8,116 nucleotides of DNA from Caldifarciminota bacterium (lineage in GTDB: Bacteria; Hydrothermota; 32-111; QNBC01): positions 1 to 8,116 of the forward strand of contig WFRF01000096.1 in the NCBI GenBank assembly GCA_015486655.1, given 5' to 3'. A program made the position numbers and the translations under genes. Under the pieces are notes generated by a model. It did no database searches, was not told the origin of the DNA, and saw only the letters and a list, made by a program, of their open reading frames with translations. This document shows, one piece after another, positions 6,998 through 8,116 of this stretch (position 1 is the stretch's first letter; every line of letters begins with the position of its first letter).

Positions 6998-7958
6998 TTT
7001 AGTTATAGTAGGAGCCACAGGATTAGTAGGACAAGAAGCATTGAAAATTCTTGAAGATAAGGATATTACCATTAATAATTTGAAATTGGTTGCATCGGAA
7101 AAATCTACCGGGGCAAGTGTCTCATTTAGAGGAGAGCGGAAAAGTGTTGTTGGAATCAGCGATTCTGTTTTTGAAGGTATGGATTTCGCCATTTTCTCTG
7201 CGGGAAAAGAAATTTCACTTAAATATGCTCCTGTTGCAGCTACAAAAGGGATAGTGGTAATTGACAATTCAAATGCGTTTAGAATGAAAAGGGATGTTCC
7301 TTTGGTTATACCGGAGATTAATGCGGATGATTTAAAGAAACACCATAATATCATTGCAAATCCCAATTGTTCAACCATAGGAATGCTTTTACCTTTGTAC
7401 CCGCTTTACAGGGAATTCGGCATAAAGTATATTGTTGTTTCGACTTATCAGGCAATGTCCGGAGCAGGGAAGCGTTATCTGGATAAGTATGACATGGAAA
7501 GCAGAGGTGGGGAAACGAATGGTTACCCAATATACAACAACGTGATTCCTCAAATAGATCTGTTTGAAGGAAACGGGTTTACCGTGGAGGAGATGAAAAT
7601 GTTCAGAGAGACAAGAAAGATACTTCACGATAATTCTATAAAGGTCGATGCAACATGTGTCAGAGTTCCTGTGGTAAGAGGGCATAGCGAATCCTGTTTT
7701 GTAAAGTTGAACAGACCTTTTAAAGTTGAGCAAATAAGGAATCTTATGAATGAAGCGGAGGGAGTTAAAGTGGTTGACAATATTGACAATCTAAAGTATC
7801 CTACTCCTTCGATGGTTGCCAGTAAAGACGCTGTTTATGTCGGTAGGATAAGAAGGTCAAATATAGATGAAATGGCTGTTAATATGTGGATAGTCAGTGA
7901 TAATATCAGGAAAGGTGCCGCATTAAATGCCATACAAATTATGGAATATTTGATATGA
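6981..7958 (+). CDS. asd: Aspartate-semialdehyde dehydrogenase
   Basis: This enzyme reduces aspartyl phosphate, the LysC product, to aspartate semialdehyde using NADPH, supplying DapA. The 325 residues fit the bacterial family. The Rossmann glycine motif is GATGLVGQE (11-19). The catalytic cysteine is C130 in NPNCSTIGM, with Q157 in STYQAMSGAG. The substrate-binding arginine R228 and general-base H235 lie in CVRVPVVRGHSES (226-238). The VVIDNSNAFR segment (92-101) is also characteristic. The start ATG gives a short MRKGIN leader before the first strand, as is usual. It lies 17 nt inside lysC, with no good Shine-Dalgarno site close by (an AGG is 13 bases away), so translation is probably coupled to lysC. 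The TGA overlaps the next start as ATGA. With LysC, DapA and DapB it completes the route from aspartate to tetrahydrodipicolinate. Confidence 0.97.
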   Translation: MRKGINLVIVGATGLVGQEALKILEDKDITINNLKLVASEKSTGASVSFRGERKSVVGISDSVFEGMDFAIFSAGKEISLKYAPVAATKGIVVIDNSNAFRMKRDVPLVIPEINADDLKKHHNIIANPNCSTIGMLLPLYPLYREFGIKYIVVSTYQAMSGAGKRYLDKYDMESRGGETNGYPIYNNVIPQIDLFEGNGFTVEEMKMFRETRKILHDNSIKVDATCVRVPVVRGHSESCFVKLNRPFKVEQIRNLMNEAEGVKVVDNIDNLKYPTPSMVASKDAVYVGRIRRSNIDEMAVNMWIVSDNIRKGAALNAIQIMEYLI

Positions 7959-8116
7959 ATTTTTTAACCTTATTAATGTTTGTGGTTCCCGCCTTAACGG
8001 GAAACTATTCTCCTTATAATATAAGGATGTTCTCCGGTGTAAAGGGGAATAAGGAAGGTGTTTTTATAAGATTTTCTTCCAATCGTGAAGAATTTATTTC
8101 AAGGAAATCAGGGAAT
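7955..8116 (+). CDS. Unrecognised, probably secreted protein, 3' end missing
   Basis: I do not recognise this gene. From ATG at 7955 an open frame of 54 codons reaches the window edge. The N-terminus MNFLTLLMFVVPALTG is strongly hydrophobic and resembles a signal peptide or membrane anchor, although it lacks the usual positive charge right after the start. The following residues are polar and mixed (NYSPYNIRMFSG, then basic and acidic residues), consistent with an exported domain; no family motif is visible. The start is supported by the ATGA overlap with asd, the same junction type used at lon and dapA in this window. The Shine-Dalgarno site is poor (GGA nine bases upstream). A later ATG at 8027 has AAGG touching it with no spacing, so it is less likely. 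The gene belongs to the same transcription unit by position. Confidence 0.6.
   Translation, partial: MNFLTLLMFVVPALTGNYSPYNIRMFSGVKGNKEGVFIRFSSNREEFISRKSGN
7986..8003 (+). other. Small inverted repeat just after asd
   Basis: TTCCCG (7986-7991) and CGGGAA (7998-8003) are exact reverse complements around a six-base CCTTAA loop, beginning 27 bases after the asd stop and lying within codons 11-17 of the next gene. The stem has four G-C pairs out of six. No T-run follows, so it is not an intrinsic terminator. It might affect message stability or translation of the last gene; chance is also possible. Confidence 0.3.

Larger units (their letters stand above)
3..8116 (+). other. Probable single operon of nine genes
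   Basis: All genes point the same way. Junctions, in order: 4-nt overlap (GTGA), 12-nt gap, 4-nt overlap, 9-nt gap, 4-nt overlap, 1-nt overlap, 17-nt overlap, 4-nt overlap. No intergenic space can hold a conventional promoter or terminator, and none was seen inside the genes with convincing geometry. Transcription presumably starts upstream of the window and continues beyond it. The Hsp20 or lon genes could still have their own promoter buried in the preceding coding sequence. Confidence 0.75.

Noticed and set aside
6974..7378. A 134-codon open frame on the minus strand opposite asd
   Set aside because: It is antisense to the well-conserved N-terminal half of Asd and its translation resembles no protein; a shadow frame.
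8015..8020. TATAAT inside the last gene
   Set aside because: It falls within coding sequence with no -35 partner noticed and no gene start at a suitable distance downstream.
1..8116. Mobile elements, CRISPR repeats, tRNA or rRNA genes, toxin-antitoxin or defence genes
   Set aside because: Read-through on both strands found no terminal repeats, transposase or integrase motifs, regular spaced repeats or tRNA-like stretches; the window is almost entirely accounted for by housekeeping coding sequence.

Overview
All nine genes seen here lie on the plus strand in one tightly packed row. The DNA is A+T-rich. Arginine is mostly AGA/AGG, isoleucine often ATA, and the standard genetic code fits every frame. 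A diaminopimelate (DAP) pathway together with a secreted LolA-like protein suggests a Gram-negative-type (diderm) bacterium. The phylum cannot be fixed from the sequence; an uncultured or candidate-phylum anaerobe of the FCB-like kind is only a guess.

Layout. Positions 3-701 hold the 3' part of an S-adenosylmethionine hydroxide adenosyltransferase (DUF62 family). It overlaps a GTG-started Hsp20 small heat-shock protein (698-1093). Next come a complete ATP-dependent Lon protease (1106-3454) and a secreted LolA/DUF1571-like protein (3451-4107). The second half is a DAP/lysine biosynthesis block: dapA (4117-4998), dapB (4995-5786), lysC (5786-6997) and asd (6981-7958). A ninth, unrecognised gene with a signal-peptide-like start begins at 7955 and runs off the window.

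How it works together. LysC and Asd convert aspartate to aspartate semialdehyde. DapA and DapB take that to tetrahydrodipicolinate, so the whole upper DAP pathway is present; its products feed peptidoglycan and lysine. Hsp20 and Lon are a holdase and protease pair for damaged proteins. The largest gap between genes is 12 nt, and six of the eight junctions overlap. No internal terminator or convincing promoter is visible, so proteostasis, envelope and DAP genes are probably co-transcribed. Strong Shine-Dalgarno sequences precede hsp20, lon and the LolA-like gene; most starts in the biosynthetic half have weak or no such site and probably rely on translational coupling.

I found no mobile element, CRISPR array, RNA gene or clear defence or novel system. 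The observations worth a second look are the unusual gene grouping, DapA residues that suggest loss of lysine feedback, a divergent aspartokinase, two small perfect hairpins, and the two poorly characterised secreted proteins.
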